In this document: in pieces, positions 51,719 through 62,515 of the stretch
Numbering within the stretch: the first letter of the stretch is position 1
Layout: each line of letters opens with the position of its first letter
Assembly (NCBI GenBank): GCA_025996865.1
Contig: BNTV01000011.1
Coordinates: 1 to 64,000 of the forward strand
DNA from: Bacteroidia bacterium
Lineage (GTDB): Bacteria; Bacteroidota; Bacteroidia; Bacteroidales; Azobacteroidaceae
Reading direction: 5' to 3'
Length of the DNA: 64,000 bases
The notes under the pieces: model-generated
What the model was told of the DNA's origin: nothing
The model's database searches: none
What the model saw: only the letters and a program-made list of their open reading frames with translations
Made by a program: the position numbers and the translations under genes

Positions 51719-52312
51719 ATGCTTGATTTTGAGAAAATGGGCGGCCTGATTCCCGCCATCATACAGGACGAACAGACAAATAAGGTGTTAATGCTGGGTT
51801 ACATGAATGAAGAGGCATTCGTTAAAACACAGGAAATCGGCAAGGTAACTTTTTTTAGTCGCTCCAGACAACGATTGTGGACCAAAGGCGAAGAAAGCGG
51901 AAATTTCCTGCATGTTGTTTCCATCAATGAAGATTGCGACCAAGATACGTTACTGATCAAAGTCAATCCGGCAGGGCCTGTTTGCCACACGGGAAATGAT
52001 ACTTGTTTCAACGAATCCAACGAAGAAGACATTCTATTCCTGAAATATTTGCAGGATTTCATTCTCAGCCGTCGCCGGGAAATGCCGGAAGGTTCTTACA
52101 CAACCAGCCTTTTCAGCAAAGGCATCGGAAGAATTGCTCAAAAAGTCGGTGAAGAAGCCGTCGAAACCGTTATCGAAGCGATGACAGGCGATGACGACCG
52201 GTTATTGTACGAAAGTTCCGACCTGCTTTATCATTTAATCGTCTTGTTGACTTATAAAGGCTTCCGGATCGAAGATTTAGCTAAAGAATTGAAAAAGAGA
52301 CACAAAGAATAA
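51719..52312 (+). CDS. hisIE: Bifunctional phosphoribosyl-AMP cyclohydrolase/phosphoribosyl-ATP pyrophosphatase
   Basis: 197 aa from ATG 51719; an in-frame ATG 105 nt earlier overlaps the remnant and is not used by the family. HisI part (about 1-105): GLIPAIIQDEQTNKVLMLGY, FFSRSRQRLWTKGEESGNFL, with zinc Cys in GPVCHTGNDTCF. HisE part (about 110-197): YTTSLFSKGIGRIAQKVGEE, AVETVIEA. It performs histidine biosynthesis steps 2 and 3 in one chain. No other his genes are nearby. It precedes ftsE by 7 nt. Confidence 0.95.
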   Translation: MLDFEKMGGLIPAIIQDEQTNKVLMLGYMNEEAFVKTQEIGKVTFFSRSRQRLWTKGEESGNFLHVVSINEDCDQDTLLIKVNPAGPVCHTGNDTCFNESNEEDILFLKYLQDFILSRRREMPEGSYTTSLFSKGIGRIAQKVGEEAVETVIEAMTGDDDRLLYESSDLLYHLIVLLTYKGFRIEDLAKELKKRHKE

Positions 52313-52319
52313 TAATAGC

Positions 52320-52985
52320 ATGGTTTTAATTGATTACGAAAATATAGAAGTCCGCAAGGGAGAAAACCTTATTCTGAAAGACGTGACTTTTCAGATAGAG
52401 AAGGGTGAATTTTTGTATATCATCGGAAAAGTAGGTTCCGGCAAGAGTTCTCTGCTAAAAACCATCTATTGTGAAATACCGGTTAAAAAAGGTTATGCCC
52501 AGGTTTTTGAGTATGACTTGCGGAAAATCAAACGAAAACAGGTTCCTTATTTGCGCCGGAAAGTGGGAATTGTGTTCCAAGACTTTCAGTTATTGACAGA
52601 TCGCTCCATGCATGAAAATCTCGAATTTGTATTGAAAGCGACCGGTTGGAAAGACAAAGACGACATTGAAATGCGTATCCATGAAGTACTTAAAAAAGTG
52701 GACATGGAACGCAAAGATTATAAATTCCCGCATGAATTATCCGGCGGCGAGCAACAACGAATCGTAATCGCCCGTGCGCTGCTCAACTCTCCCGACCTGA
52801 TTCTGGCCGACGAACCGACCGGAAATTTAGACCCTGAAGCCGGCGCTCAGATTGTGAAACTTCTTCACGAAATCTCTGAAAGCGGCACTTCAATCATCAT
52901 GACGACACATAATTATCATTGGGTACAAGATTTTCCGGCGAAAGTGAAGAAATGTGAAGACTGGAGATTGTTGGATATTGAGTAA
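52320..52985 (+). CDS. ftsE: Cell-division ABC ATPase FtsE
   Basis: 221 aa. Walker [14 protein letters not shown] (about residue 37), Q-loop [20 protein letters not shown] signature [16 protein letters not shown], Walker [17 protein letters not shown] and H-loop MTTHNYHW. The short single-domain form and [16 protein letters not shown] fit FtsE, which with FtsX controls septal peptidoglycan hydrolases. No ftsX is adjacent: the next gene is the convergent HTCS, 3 nt away. Confidence 0.88.
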   Translation: MVLIDYENIEVRKGENLILKDVTFQIEKGEFLYIIGKVGSGKSSLLKTIYCEIPVKKGYAQVFEYDLRKIKRKQVPYLRRKVGIVFQDFQLLTDRSMHENLEFVLKATGWKDKDDIEMRIHEVLKKVDMERKDYKFPHELSGGEQQRIVIARALLNSPDLILADEPTGNLDPEAGAQIVKLLHEISESGTSIIMTTHNYHWVQDFPAKVKKCEDWRLLDIE

Positions 52986-52988
52986 GAA

Positions 52989-55900
52989 CTAAATAAACTC
53001 TTTGGGAGATATCCCGAACTGCTTTTTAAAACTTTTTGAAAAGTATGAGGAAGAAGAAAAACCGACTAAGAAACCTATTTCATTGATCCGGTATGAACCT
53101 TCCTGCAAATATTCCGCCGCTTTTTTCAACCGTACCAACTGGATAAAATCGTTCGGAGTCAATTCGGATATTCCTTTGATTTTCCGGTGTAAACTTGAAC
53201 GGCTCATGTGCAGATCTTCAGCCAGCAAATCGACATTGAAAGAACTTTCGGACAAGTTTTTATGAATGATTTTCGTTACTTTTTCCAAAAAAATCTCATC
53301 CGATTTGGTCAGTGCAATGCTACCGACACTCTGTACCGGTGAGTTGATAAACGCCTGTTTCACTTTGTTTCGATTCATAAAAAGATTGGAAATCTGGGCG
53401 AACAAGTGTTCCATCGCAAAGGGTTTTTCGACATAAGCATCGGCTCCGGCTTCCAAGCCTTCAATACGCGACTGTAATCCGGCTTTTGCCGTAAGCATGA
53501 TAACAGGAATGTGACTGTAATTGACATTCGATTTGATTTCCTTACACAGTTGTAAACCATCCATTTCCGGCATCATGATATCAGTGATTACGATGTCGAT
53601 ATTTTCTTTCTGAAGATAATCCATCGCTATTTTTCCATTCGAAACTTTCATCACATGATAATGAGTTTTCAGTTTTCCATAGAGAAAATGTCTCATATCC
53701 CGGTCATCTTCAGCGAGCAACAAGGTAGGCTTACTGATTGAGAAAGGATTTTCTTCAGGCTTGGGTTCGATTTCCGGTTCCGTCAATTCCGTATTGATTA
53801 CGATGGATGAGGCTTGTTTTACAGGAAGTTCCATGATGAAGGAATTTAATTGCGCGGAGGATGTATTTAAACAAAGTTTTCCGTGATGCAATTCAGCCAA
53901 TGAGCGTGCCAGGGGTAAACCCAGTCCGGTTCCGCTTTTTACATTATTTCCGGTTTCATCTCTGATCTGGAAAAAAGGTTCGAATATTTTTTCGGACATT
54001 TCTTTGGGAATTAATGAGCCGTCGTTGGAAACTTCAACGCGGATCAGATCGTTGTCATTCCCGTTTCCGGCGGAAATGATGTCTGCTGTTATCTGAATTC
54101 GGGATTCCGCATGTTTTGTGGCATTTGTAAGCAGATTGCTTAGTATTTTGGTAAAAGCTTCACGATCTACATCCGCACGAATGGTGTCTGCCGAAAAATC
54201 CATTTGAAAGCTCAGGTTCTTTTGTGTTACCGTTGGTTTGAATCTGACAAATACATCCTGAATCAATTGCTTGATGTCTGTATTGATATAATTCAACTGA
54301 AATCCTCTTGATTCCATTTTCCTGAAATCAAGCAATTGGTTGCTTAAGTCGAGTAGCCGGTTGGTATTTTTTTCTATAACTTCCAGATTTTCTTTTAATT
54401 CCGGTTCTTCGACATTTTCCGTCAGGATATGTTCGAGCGGACCTTTAATCAGGCTTAAGGGCGTCCGTATTTCGTGTGCGATATTGGTGAAAAAGGCAAT
54501 TTTAGCATTATACAGTTCTTTGTTTTTTTCATTTTCGAATATTTCCAACTTCCTTTTGTTTCGTTTTTCCATTTTTCTTTTATATGAAATAATCAATTGG
54601 AAAATGATGAAAAGTAAGCAGATCGAATAAACGGTATAGGCTAATTTTGTCCTGTAAAACGGTGGGAGGATATGTATTTTCAGGGAGGATGATTGTTCAT
54701 TCCAAAGACCATCATTGTTTGAACCTTTCACCCGGAATATATAATTTCCCGGAGGTATATTGGAATAGGTCACACTGTGTGTCCCTTCCGATTGTGTCCA
54801 TTTGTTTTCAAAACCTTCCAAAATATAGGCATACTTGTTTTTCCCGGGGGCCATATAACTTAGGGCGGCAAAATCAATACTGAAAGACGATTGTTTATAC
54901 GTTAAACGGATTTCGTTTAAGGTGTTGACGGATTGTTTGAACAAAGAATCATATCCCTCGCTTTTCGTTTCTTTATTGAACAAATGAAAATCTGTAATAA
55001 CCACCGGAGGAATGTAATCATTTTCGGTAAAAGTAAGCGGATCAAAAGCGATAAAACCGTTCAGGCAACCAAAATACAACATGCCTCCGGGCGTTTTGTA
55101 TCCGGACTTGTAATTAAACTGGTCGCCCAACAGGCCATTGTCGATTGTGAATGTTTTTATGTTATTGTTTTCCGGATTGAAACAGGAAAGTCCGTTATTG
55201 GTCGTCAACCATAACCGGCCTTTATTATCCTCTAAAATTTTATAAACCACGTCATTCGGTAAACCTTCTTTGGTAGTATAAGAGGTAAAACTCTCATCTT
55301 CATTATTATACTTACAAATACCACCTCCTTCGGTGGTGACCCACAGCCTTTTTTTGCTGTCTTCGTAAATAGAAATAACCTTGTTGTGTCCCAAACTATT
55401 TTTATTCTTCGTATCCGGAACGAATACTTTCCATTCATCGTTTCTCGGATTGTAGCGAAAAAGTCCCCGGTTGAAAGAGGCAAACCACAATATCCCGTCA
55501 TACGATTGGAAGATATCATAAATAAAGGTATCACCGGTATAGGCGATTTTGGTGAAATTATCTTGTTGCGGATTGTAAACAGCTAATCCGTAAATCGTTC
55601 CGAACCATAAATTTCCGGATTCATCCTTGTAAATTGAAAAAACACTGTTATCGCATAAAGAATGAGGATCTTCCGTTTTTTTATAGCGCCGGATTACCTT
55701 TTGCGTTTTAATGTCAATGACGTTAACGCCATGCGTAAATGTCCCGACCCACAGTTTATCGCCATCCGCCAATAATCCGTGAATATTATGATAAGAAACG
55801 CTCTCGGAGGTTTCATCCGGCATCAAATTTTTGAATGTTTTTGTCTGGGGATTGTAATAGTTCAGTCCTTCATCTTCCGTGCCAATCCATAAATTGCCCT

Positions 55901-56993
55901 GTTGATCCTGTTGAAATTCCCGTATTCGTTTCCCGTGTATTGTATTTTTTTTATTTTGCGGATAAAACCGTTCAAAAGGAGTATGCTGCGGCGGATAATA
56001 ATTGACACCTCCGAAGTAAGTGCCGATCCAAAGCCCTCCCTCCCGGTCTTTGTACAAACTGTAAACCGCATTATCCGAAAGCGAATAAGGATCAAACAGT
56101 TCGTGACTAAAGTTTTTCAGGGTTTGGCTTTGTGTATTGTAAATGTAAATTCCCGACTCCGAACCGATACAGAGTTCGGTATCGGATTTACGGATGATAT
56201 CTCTGACAAACAGTCGTTCCCATCCCTCCGAAGTAAATAAAGGCTTGATTTGTTTGGTTACCAAACTTAGTTTTTTAACCCCGCCGTTTGCCGTTCCAAT
56301 CAGTAAATCGTTGTAATTGTCCTGATAAAGGCGGTATATATCATCCCCTGCCACATTTTCTTTATCTATTGGAATGGTTTCAAACCGGTCATTTTTCCGG
56401 TCATACCAATTAAGCTCCCCTCCGTGAGTGCCTATCCATACATTGTCTTCCCGGTCTATGCAAATGCACCAGGCATTGACAATCGTATTTACTTTGTAAA
56501 AAATCAATTCCCGTTGTTGCGTTTTATACAGAAAAACACCCTGCCAATCCACGGCAAACCAGAGATTCCCGTTTTTATCGGCTTTAATATCATTTACTTC
56601 TCTTTCGATGGATATTCCATTGGTAGTTTGCAAATCAAAGAGTGAAAAATTTTCCGAAGACGGATTATAGATATAGACTCCGGCATCCGTTCCGACCCAG
56701 ATATTTTCTTTTTCATCCTGATAGAGACTGCGGATAAAATTGTTGCCTATGCTGTTCTTGTTTTTTTTGTCGTGCTTGAAATTTTTGAATGTGTATCCGT
56801 CGTAACGGCTCAGTCCGTCTTTGGTGCCGAACCACATAAAACCCTGCTTATCCTGTAATATGCAGGAAACGGTATTCTGCGGAAGCCCGTTTTCGACACC
56901 AAATCTTCTGAAGTAGTAACTTTCTTCGCTTTTCAGTGTCGCAGGACTGATCAGAAAAATAAAAGCGATGATTGATAAAGGAATACTTTTCAT
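52989..56993 (-). CDS. Hybrid two-component system sensor/regulator (HTCS), PUL 2
   Basis: 1334 aa from ATG 56993 (TTG-type frame opens 66 nt upstream). Signal peptide (IIAFIFLISPATLKS), then two seven-bladed propellers of reg_prop repeats (FMWFGTKDGLSRYDGYTF, NLWIGTEDEGLNYY, NLWFGTIYGLAVYN and others), a Y_Y_Y domain (NIPPGNYIFRVKGSNNDGLW), one membrane helix near residue 785-803, HisKA (FFTNIAHEIRTPLSLIKGPL, His near 838), HATPase with GTGLGLPLARSL, a receiver domain (VITDIMMPEMDGLQL) and a C-terminal AraC HTH (FNVDLLAEDLHMSRSSLHRK to the end). It senses oligosaccharide in the periplasm and activates the divergent susCD genes. Confidence 0.96.
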   Translation of the reverse strand: MKSIPLSIIAFIFLISPATLKSEESYYFRRFGVENGLPQNTVSCILQDKQGFMWFGTKDGLSRYDGYTFKNFKHDKKNKNSIGNNFIRSLYQDEKENIWVGTDAGVYIYNPSSENFSLFDLQTTNGISIEREVNDIKADKNGNLWFAVDWQGVFLYKTQQRELIFYKVNTIVNAWCICIDREDNVWIGTHGGELNWYDRKNDRFETIPIDKENVAGDDIYRLYQDNYNDLLIGTANGGVKKLSLVTKQIKPLFTSEGWERLFVRDIIRKSDTELCIGSESGIYIYNTQSQTLKNFSHELFDPYSLSDNAVYSLYKDREGGLWIGTYFGGVNYYPPQHTPFERFYPQNKKNTIHGKRIREFQQDQQGNLWIGTEDEGLNYYNPQTKTFKNLMPDETSESVSYHNIHGLLADGDKLWVGTFTHGVNVIDIKTQKVIRRYKKTEDPHSLCDNSVFSIYKDESGNLWFGTIYGLAVYNPQQDNFTKIAYTGDTFIYDIFQSYDGILWFASFNRGLFRYNPRNDEWKVFVPDTKNKNSLGHNKVISIYEDSKKRLWVTTEGGGICKYNNEDESFTSYTTKEGLPNDVVYKILEDNKGRLWLTTNNGLSCFNPENNNIKTFTIDNGLLGDQFNYKSGYKTPGGMLYFGCLNGFIAFDPLTFTENDYIPPVVITDFHLFNKETKSEGYDSLFKQSVNTLNEIRLTYKQSSFSIDFAALSYMAPGKNKYAYILEGFENKWTQSEGTHSVTYSNIPPGNYIFRVKGSNNDGLWNEQSSSLKIHILPPFYRTKLAYTVYSICLLFIIFQLIISYKRKMEKRNKRKLEIFENEKNKELYNAKIAFFTNIAHEIRTPLSLIKGPLEHILTENVEEPELKENLEVIEKNTNRLLDLSNQLLDFRKMESRGFQLNYINTDIKQLIQDVFVRFKPTVTQKNLSFQMDFSADTIRADVDREAFTKILSNLLTNATKHAESRIQITADIISAGNGNDNDLIRVEVSNDGSLIPKEMSEKIFEPFFQIRDETGNNVKSGTGLGLPLARSLAELHHGKLCLNTSSAQLNSFIMELPVKQASSIVINTELTEPEIEPKPEENPFSISKPTLLLAEDDRDMRHFLYGKLKTHYHVMKVSNGKIAMDYLQKENIDIVITDIMMPEMDGLQLCKEIKSNVNYSHIPVIMLTAKAGLQSRIEGLEAGADAYVEKPFAMEHLFAQISNLFMNRNKVKQAFINSPVQSVGSIALTKSDEIFLEKVTKIIHKNLSESSFNVDLLAEDLHMSRSSLHRKIKGISELTPNDFIQLVRLKKAAEYLQEGSYRINEIGFLVGFSSSSYFSKSFKKQFGISPKEFI

Positions 56994-57148
56994 AAATAAA
57001 TGCAAAGATATGAATTGAAAATGAAAAAATCTTATCAAAAAAATGTAATTTCCTGCCAAGAAACCGAAAACTGATACGCAGCTCCATATTTGATAGAAAA
57101 GTACATTAAAATGATAAAATAATAACCTCTTTTAAAAACAAGGTTTCT

Positions 57149-57156
57149 TAACTTTG
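57149..57156 (+). promoter_or_regulatory. Possible -7 element of PUL 2 susC
   Basis: TAACTTTG 33 nt before the ATG at 57189, without a TTG at the -33 position, as expected for an activator-dependent promoter. On the other strand TATCTTTG (57003-57010) lies close to the HTCS start. Confidence 0.35.
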
Positions 57157-57188
57157 CTTTGTACAATTTTACAAAAAAAATTAATATT

Positions 57189-60100
57189 ATGAATCAAACG
57201 TATTTAAAAATTCTACTTGGAAAAACCATTCGATGGATGAAAATCTCTCCCATCGTTTGTTTTTTGTTTATTGGAACCCATTTGTTTGCACAGTCGGGAA
57301 CACTCAAAGGACTTGTAACCGACGACAAACAAGAGCCTTTGATCGGCGTAACCGTTGGAATTAAAAGTACCAACCGGGGTACGGTTACCGATGTGAACGG
57401 TAATTTCGAGTTTCAGGTTAAAGAAGGGGAAACACTTGTTTTTTCTTATATAGGTTATCTTTCGCAGGAAATTGTTGTGAAGAATTTTGCTTCGGTGACA
57501 ATCACGTTGCAAACCAATCAGAAAACGTTGGATGAAGTGGTGGTAGTCGGCTACGGCACCATGCGGAAAAAAGATCTTACCGGTTCGGTTATTCAAATCC
57601 GTCCCGAAAATATGGCCAACGAAAATCCCAAGACTGTTCAGGATATCTTGCGCGGTACTCCGGGTTTGCAAGTGGGCTACGATGCTTCGGCCAAAGGAGG
57701 AGGTAGCCTGATGATACGCGGGCAGCGTTCGGTCTATACTGACGGCGGCCACAACAACCCTTTGCTCATTATTGACGGAATGCAATTTTATGGAGAACTC
57801 TCGGAAATCAATCCGGATGATATTGCCCAGATCGACGTTCTCAAAGATGCTTCGGCAGCGGCTATTTATGGTGCAAAGGCGGCAAGTGGCGTTATCATTA
57901 TCGTTACCAAAAAGGGGAAGCAGGGGAAACCCGTTGTAAACATTAGTACGAATACGGGTTGGACGCAAGAAAGTAATTATCGTGAAAGATTCGCTCCGGA
58001 AGCCTATTTACAACATCGCCAAGATTGGTACACGAAAAATTCTTATGGTGTGAATCCGGAGACAGGGGCTTATGAAGCATATCAAACAGGTGTTTATGCC
58101 AATCAACCCGGATTTTTTATGCGCCCCGACCAACTGCCGTCAAATATTTCTGTTGATGCTTGGCGGGCGTATAGCACCAACGAAAGTGGCGATTCCGATT
58201 TGAGCATCTGGGCTAAAAGGCTTGGATTCAAGGGTAATGCACTCGAAAATTTCCTTGCCGGTAAAACGGTTGATTGGGCTAAGCACACTTACCGGACAGG
58301 CTTCAATCAAGACTACAATGCCAGTGTAAGCGGTGCCAGCGACAAGATGAACTATTATTTGTCAATGGGCTACCTGAAAAATCAGGGTGCGCAAGTAGAT
58401 GATGAATACCAGGCCATACGCGCCAATATGAAAGTGGAAGGCAAGGTGAACAAATGGCTCGAAATAGGCGCCAATGTAAACTTTCAAGACCGTTCGGATG
58501 GCGAAATAGGGATAGATAACGATTACCAGATGCGCAATAGTCCTTATGCCGATTATGCCGATGAAAACGGCAATTTGTTGCAATATCCCCTGAGTTCCGA
58601 TTTCAGTCAAAGGGGCTATAACTACGAATTTCAAAAACAATATCTGAAATTGGAAAAAGGCTACACCGTGCTGAACAGCATTTTGAACGCCAAAATAACG
58701 TTACCGTATAATATTACCTATTCGTTCAATGCTTCACCGCGCTATCAGTTTTTTTATGACCGCTATTTCATGTCGGCGAGTTTACCGGGTTCCGATCCCA
58801 AATCACGCGGGGCAAACCGCGAACAGGCAAAGCGTTTCGACTGGTCGCTCAACAATACGCTCGCATGGGACTACACTTTCAAGGAAAAACATCACGTAAT
58901 CCTTACGCTTGTGCAGGAGGCCGAAGAACGTCAATACTGGCAGGATCGCATTGAAGCTCGCAATATCTTACCATCTGATATTTTGGGTTTTCATAATACC
59001 AAAAATGGCTCCAAAGAAAGCAGTACTTACTCAAGCAGCGACTCACACCAAACGGCAGATGCTTTACTGGCCCGTTTGTTTTATTCCTACGACAGTCGCT
59101 ATATGCTCACTACATCTATTCGTAGAGACGGATATTCCGCATTCGGTTCATCCAATCCCTACGCCACTTTCCCCTCAATATCGCTGGCATGGTCATTTGC
59201 AAACGAAAAATTCTTTGATAAATGGAACAATATCATGAGTACCGGAAAATTGCGCGTATCCTACGGGAAAAACGGTAACCGGTCGCTGAGTGATCCCTAC
59301 CAGGCGCTTGCCAACCTTTACGAAGGAGCGGGTAAAATGCAGGGCTATCTCAACAAAAGCGGAGAACAGGAGCTATTGCGCTATTTAATGGCCGACCGGA
59401 TGGCAAATCCGCATCTGCAATGGGAAAAAACCGCATCATGGAACTTCGGGCTTGATTTCGGGTTCCTCAATGACCGCATATCGGGAAGCATCGAATATTA
59501 CAATATGAGTACCCATGATATGATTATGAGACAGCGCCTGCCTGAATTTTCGGGATTTCTTTTTATTACCACCAATTTGGGACAAGTGGATAACCGCGGG
59601 GTTGAATTTTCATTACAGTCGCGTAATATCAAAAACAGTATGTTGGAATGGAATACCACATTCGGTTTTTCATACAACAAGAACGAGATAAAACATCTAT
59701 ACTACGAAAACGTGGATGTTCTGGATTCGGAAGGAAATGTGACAGGAGCAAGAGAAATGGACGATAAAGCGAACGGATGGTTTATCGGACAGCCCATCAG
59801 TACAATCTGGGACTACCGTGTTACCGGAATTTGGCAGGCAAATGAGGTGGAGGAAGCGAAAAAATACGGTCAGGCGCCGGGCGATCCCAAAGTGGCGAAT
59901 AACCCTGCCAACGATAAGGTAAACGCCGATGGAACCGTTACGTTTGTATATAATGATGACGATAAAGAATTTCTCGGACAAACTACTCCTCCTTTCCATT
60001 GGTCTTTGCGTAATGAGTTCATATTGTGGAAGAACCTCAGCATCTCGTTCAACATTTACTCATATATGGGGCACAAAAGTATGTCGGGCAACTACCTCAA

Positions 60101-60452
60101 TAATGATGATGACGGAGGACGTATGGCGTACGCTTTGGCAAATCTGCCGGCAAAAGAATATTGGACGCCTGATAACCCCACCAATGATTATGGACGTATT
60201 GAAGCCAAAGGACCTACCGGCGCTGCCGGTGCGGGAAAACTGTATGACCGTTCGTTTATTCGCCTCGAAAACATTTCTGTGGGATATACATTACCGCAAA
60301 AGTGGACTTCAAAATTGGATATAGAGCGTATCAAACTGTACGCCACCGTTCGCAACGCCGCTGTGTGGGCAAAAGACTGGGAATATGGCGATCCCGAAAC
60401 CGGCGGATTGGCTACTCGTGTTTATACATTAGGACTGAATCTAAATTTTTAA
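57189..60452 (+). CDS. SusC/RagA-type TonB-dependent receptor, PUL 2
   Basis: 1087 aa from ATG 57189. Signal peptide (SPIVCFLFIGTHLFAQ), carboxypeptidase-like domain (LKGLVTDDKQEPLIGVTVGI), the TonB-box-like LDEVVVVGYGTMRKKDLTG, plug domain with SAAAIYGAKAASGVIIIVTKK, and a barrel ending RVYTLGLNLNF. No STN domain. It imports the glycan fragments recognised by the SusD protein that follows. Divergent from the HTCS gene, which is its expected activator. Confidence 0.96.
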   Translation: MNQTYLKILLGKTIRWMKISPIVCFLFIGTHLFAQSGTLKGLVTDDKQEPLIGVTVGIKSTNRGTVTDVNGNFEFQVKEGETLVFSYIGYLSQEIVVKNFASVTITLQTNQKTLDEVVVVGYGTMRKKDLTGSVIQIRPENMANENPKTVQDILRGTPGLQVGYDASAKGGGSLMIRGQRSVYTDGGHNNPLLIIDGMQFYGELSEINPDDIAQIDVLKDASAAAIYGAKAASGVIIIVTKKGKQGKPVVNISTNTGWTQESNYRERFAPEAYLQHRQDWYTKNSYGVNPETGAYEAYQTGVYANQPGFFMRPDQLPSNISVDAWRAYSTNESGDSDLSIWAKRLGFKGNALENFLAGKTVDWAKHTYRTGFNQDYNASVSGASDKMNYYLSMGYLKNQGAQVDDEYQAIRANMKVEGKVNKWLEIGANVNFQDRSDGEIGIDNDYQMRNSPYADYADENGNLLQYPLSSDFSQRGYNYEFQKQYLKLEKGYTVLNSILNAKITLPYNITYSFNASPRYQFFYDRYFMSASLPGSDPKSRGANREQAKRFDWSLNNTLAWDYTFKEKHHVILTLVQEAEERQYWQDRIEARNILPSDILGFHNTKNGSKESSTYSSSDSHQTADALLARLFYSYDSRYMLTTSIRRDGYSAFGSSNPYATFPSISLAWSFANEKFFDKWNNIMSTGKLRVSYGKNGNRSLSDPYQALANLYEGAGKMQGYLNKSGEQELLRYLMADRMANPHLQWEKTASWNFGLDFGFLNDRISGSIEYYNMSTHDMIMRQRLPEFSGFLFITTNLGQVDNRGVEFSLQSRNIKNSMLEWNTTFGFSYNKNEIKHLYYENVDVLDSEGNVTGAREMDDKANGWFIGQPISTIWDYRVTGIWQANEVEEAKKYGQAPGDPKVANNPANDKVNADGTVTFVYNDDDKEFLGQTTPPFHWSLRNEFILWKNLSISFNIYSYMGHKSMSGNYLNNDDDGGRMAYALANLPAKEYWTPDNPTNDYGRIEAKGPTGAAGAGKLYDRSFIRLENISVGYTLPQKWTSKLDIERIKLYATVRNAAVWAKDWEYGDPETGGLATRVYTLGLNLNF

Positions 60453-60478
60453 ATACTAATAGAAAACAAATTAATCAC

Positions 60479-62494
60479 ATGAAACAGATAACTCAAAAAT
60501 TGAATCATATATGCCTTACCTTGTTTATAGGCGGCACAATTTTGCTTAGCGGATGTTCGGAAGAATTTTTGAAACCCGACCCGCTATCACTCTACGAACC
60601 TACCGCCACATTCAGCACCGAACCGGGCTTGAGGTCGGCGTTGGCGATATGTGACCGTCACCTCAAACTGTATTGGGCGACCGACCACAATGAAATGCTT
60701 TCCATAGGAACGGAATACATCTTTTCCGAACTGATGGTTGCCAGTGCGACCGACAAGCGCAGCATGCTTTGCGATGTGGCCAATATGCTCACCCCTACGA
60801 GTGATCACAATACTCAGCAGAATCTTGACAGAACAAACAGCCTCTGGTATTTTTGGGAGGAAACCTATAAAGGCATTATGTATGCCAACACCATTATCCA
60901 ATTTGTAGATAAAGTCGAAGATTTGGACGAAGCCACCCGAAATATATATAAGGGCAGAGCCTGTTTTCATCGTTCTTTCCGGTATATGGCTTTAGTGTTT
61001 CAGTATGGCGATATACCACTTGTAACAAAAATTTTGGAGGTGCCCAAGCAAAACTACCGCTGTACGAAACGCGACGCTATTCTACAAATGATTACCAAAG
61101 ATATGGAGTTTGCCGTCCAATGGGTACCCGACCAAAAAGATATGGATCTGACAGGCATGGTGAACAAGGGGGCTTGCCGCATGTTGCTTGCCAAATGCTA
61201 TCTGGCAACGGGAGAATATGCCAAAGCCAAAGAACAAACCGACATATTGATTGAACAATCAGGCTATTCGCTCATGCAAAACAACTTCGGGACATTTAAC
61301 GATGGCGGCGAACCGCAAACATGGCCCATTACCCGCAATGTAATCTGGGATTTGCACCGCGCCGAAAACAAACTCATTGCTGCTAATAAAGAAGTCATTA
61401 TGGGTATGCCTAATCGGGGTTCGGAGGCGGAAGCATTCGTTAAAATGCTTACGATGCGCATCTTGTATCCCTTTATTTTTGATGGAAGGCTAAAAACAAA
61501 AGACGGTAAGCAGGCACTGCAAAACATAAAACGGAACAGCGCCGACTATGATTCGAAATATGATTATATGCGGGCGTTCGGGCGAGGCATTGCTACATTC
61601 CGTCCCACTTATTTTCAAACCCATACTTTGTGGAGTGTTAACGGCGTTATGGACAAGACCGACTTGCGCCATAACTCGGAAGCAGGCAACTGGGTGCGCA
61701 TGGAAGATTACCGTGTCAACAACAAGGCATCTTCGGAATTTGGAAAACCCGTCACGCTTTTCAATCCCGACAACGGAGCGCTGCTGTGCAGCGACACTAT
61801 TCGCCGCTGGTTCGATGTTCCTCATTACATATTTTATCTGGACGATCCTGTGAATGAAGCTAATATAAGCGGTTCAGACGGCAACAGAGGCGCTACTAAC
61901 GGCGGTATGGCCGATTGGTATCTTTACCGTTTGGCTGAAGCATATCTTCTTCGAGCCGAAGCCAAATACTATATGAATCCGAATGATCCTACCATTAAGG
62001 ATGATTTAAATACGGTGAGACAGCGGGCTAAATGTACCGAACTTTATAATGGAACCGTTACTATTGGCGACATTATGAACGAGCGCGCCCGCGAATTGTA
62101 TTGGGAAGAGTGGCGCAACGTGGAACTGACCCGAGTGTCGCTCTGTCTTGCCCGTAGCGGAAAACCCGACGAATGGGGCAATACGTATAGTTTGGACAAC
62201 TTTGACAAACAAAGCGGTACGGATTCCAACGGCGGAAGTTACTGGTATCAACGCATTGTGCATTATAGTATGTATAATAAGGGGCCTGTGCAGATTGATG
62301 CCACCGGTAACAGCAACCCCAACTATACCATGGACAAAAAGAATATTTACTGGCCGATTCCTGATAAGGCAATCACCGCCAACAACAAAGGTAAACTGAG
62401 CCAGAATTATGGCTATGACGGATATGATCCATCCATACCTCAATGGGATAAATGGGAAGATGCCGTAGCTGACGAAGACAAAACGACAAACTAA
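60479..62494 (+). CDS. SusD/RagB-family lipoprotein, PUL 2
   Basis: 671 aa from ATG 60479. The long upstream extension of the open frame runs back into susC and is a shadow. Lipobox LLSGC, then SEEFLKPDPLSLYEPTATFS. SusD scaffold motifs: GRACFHRSFRYMALVFQYGD, LLAKCYLATGEYAKAKEQTD, LAEAYLLRAEAKYYMN, RARELYWEEWRNVELTRVSL and IYWPIPDKAITANN at the end. It binds glycan with the preceding SusC (26-nt gap). Confidence 0.94.
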   Translation: MKQITQKLNHICLTLFIGGTILLSGCSEEFLKPDPLSLYEPTATFSTEPGLRSALAICDRHLKLYWATDHNEMLSIGTEYIFSELMVASATDKRSMLCDVANMLTPTSDHNTQQNLDRTNSLWYFWEETYKGIMYANTIIQFVDKVEDLDEATRNIYKGRACFHRSFRYMALVFQYGDIPLVTKILEVPKQNYRCTKRDAILQMITKDMEFAVQWVPDQKDMDLTGMVNKGACRMLLAKCYLATGEYAKAKEQTDILIEQSGYSLMQNNFGTFNDGGEPQTWPITRNVIWDLHRAENKLIAANKEVIMGMPNRGSEAEAFVKMLTMRILYPFIFDGRLKTKDGKQALQNIKRNSADYDSKYDYMRAFGRGIATFRPTYFQTHTLWSVNGVMDKTDLRHNSEAGNWVRMEDYRVNNKASSEFGKPVTLFNPDNGALLCSDTIRRWFDVPHYIFYLDDPVNEANISGSDGNRGATNGGMADWYLYRLAEAYLLRAEAKYYMNPNDPTIKDDLNTVRQRAKCTELYNGTVTIGDIMNERARELYWEEWRNVELTRVSLCLARSGKPDEWGNTYSLDNFDKQSGTDSNGGSYWYQRIVHYSMYNKGPVQIDATGNSNPNYTMDKKNIYWPIPDKAITANNKGKLSQNYGYDGYDPSIPQWDKWEDAVADEDKTTN

Positions 62495-62515
62495 ATCTCT
62501 GTTTGCCTGTTTCTA

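Noticed and set aside
57213..57968. 251-aa ORF opposite the PUL 2 susC gene
   Set aside because: Antisense to the signal peptide, CarboxypepD-like and plug domains; no start signal or family features.
60302..60478. Longer N-terminus for the PUL 2 SusD protein
   Set aside because: The upstream extension overlaps the 3' end of susC in another frame and lacks a signal peptide, whereas the ATG at 60479 gives a proper lipoprotein signal.
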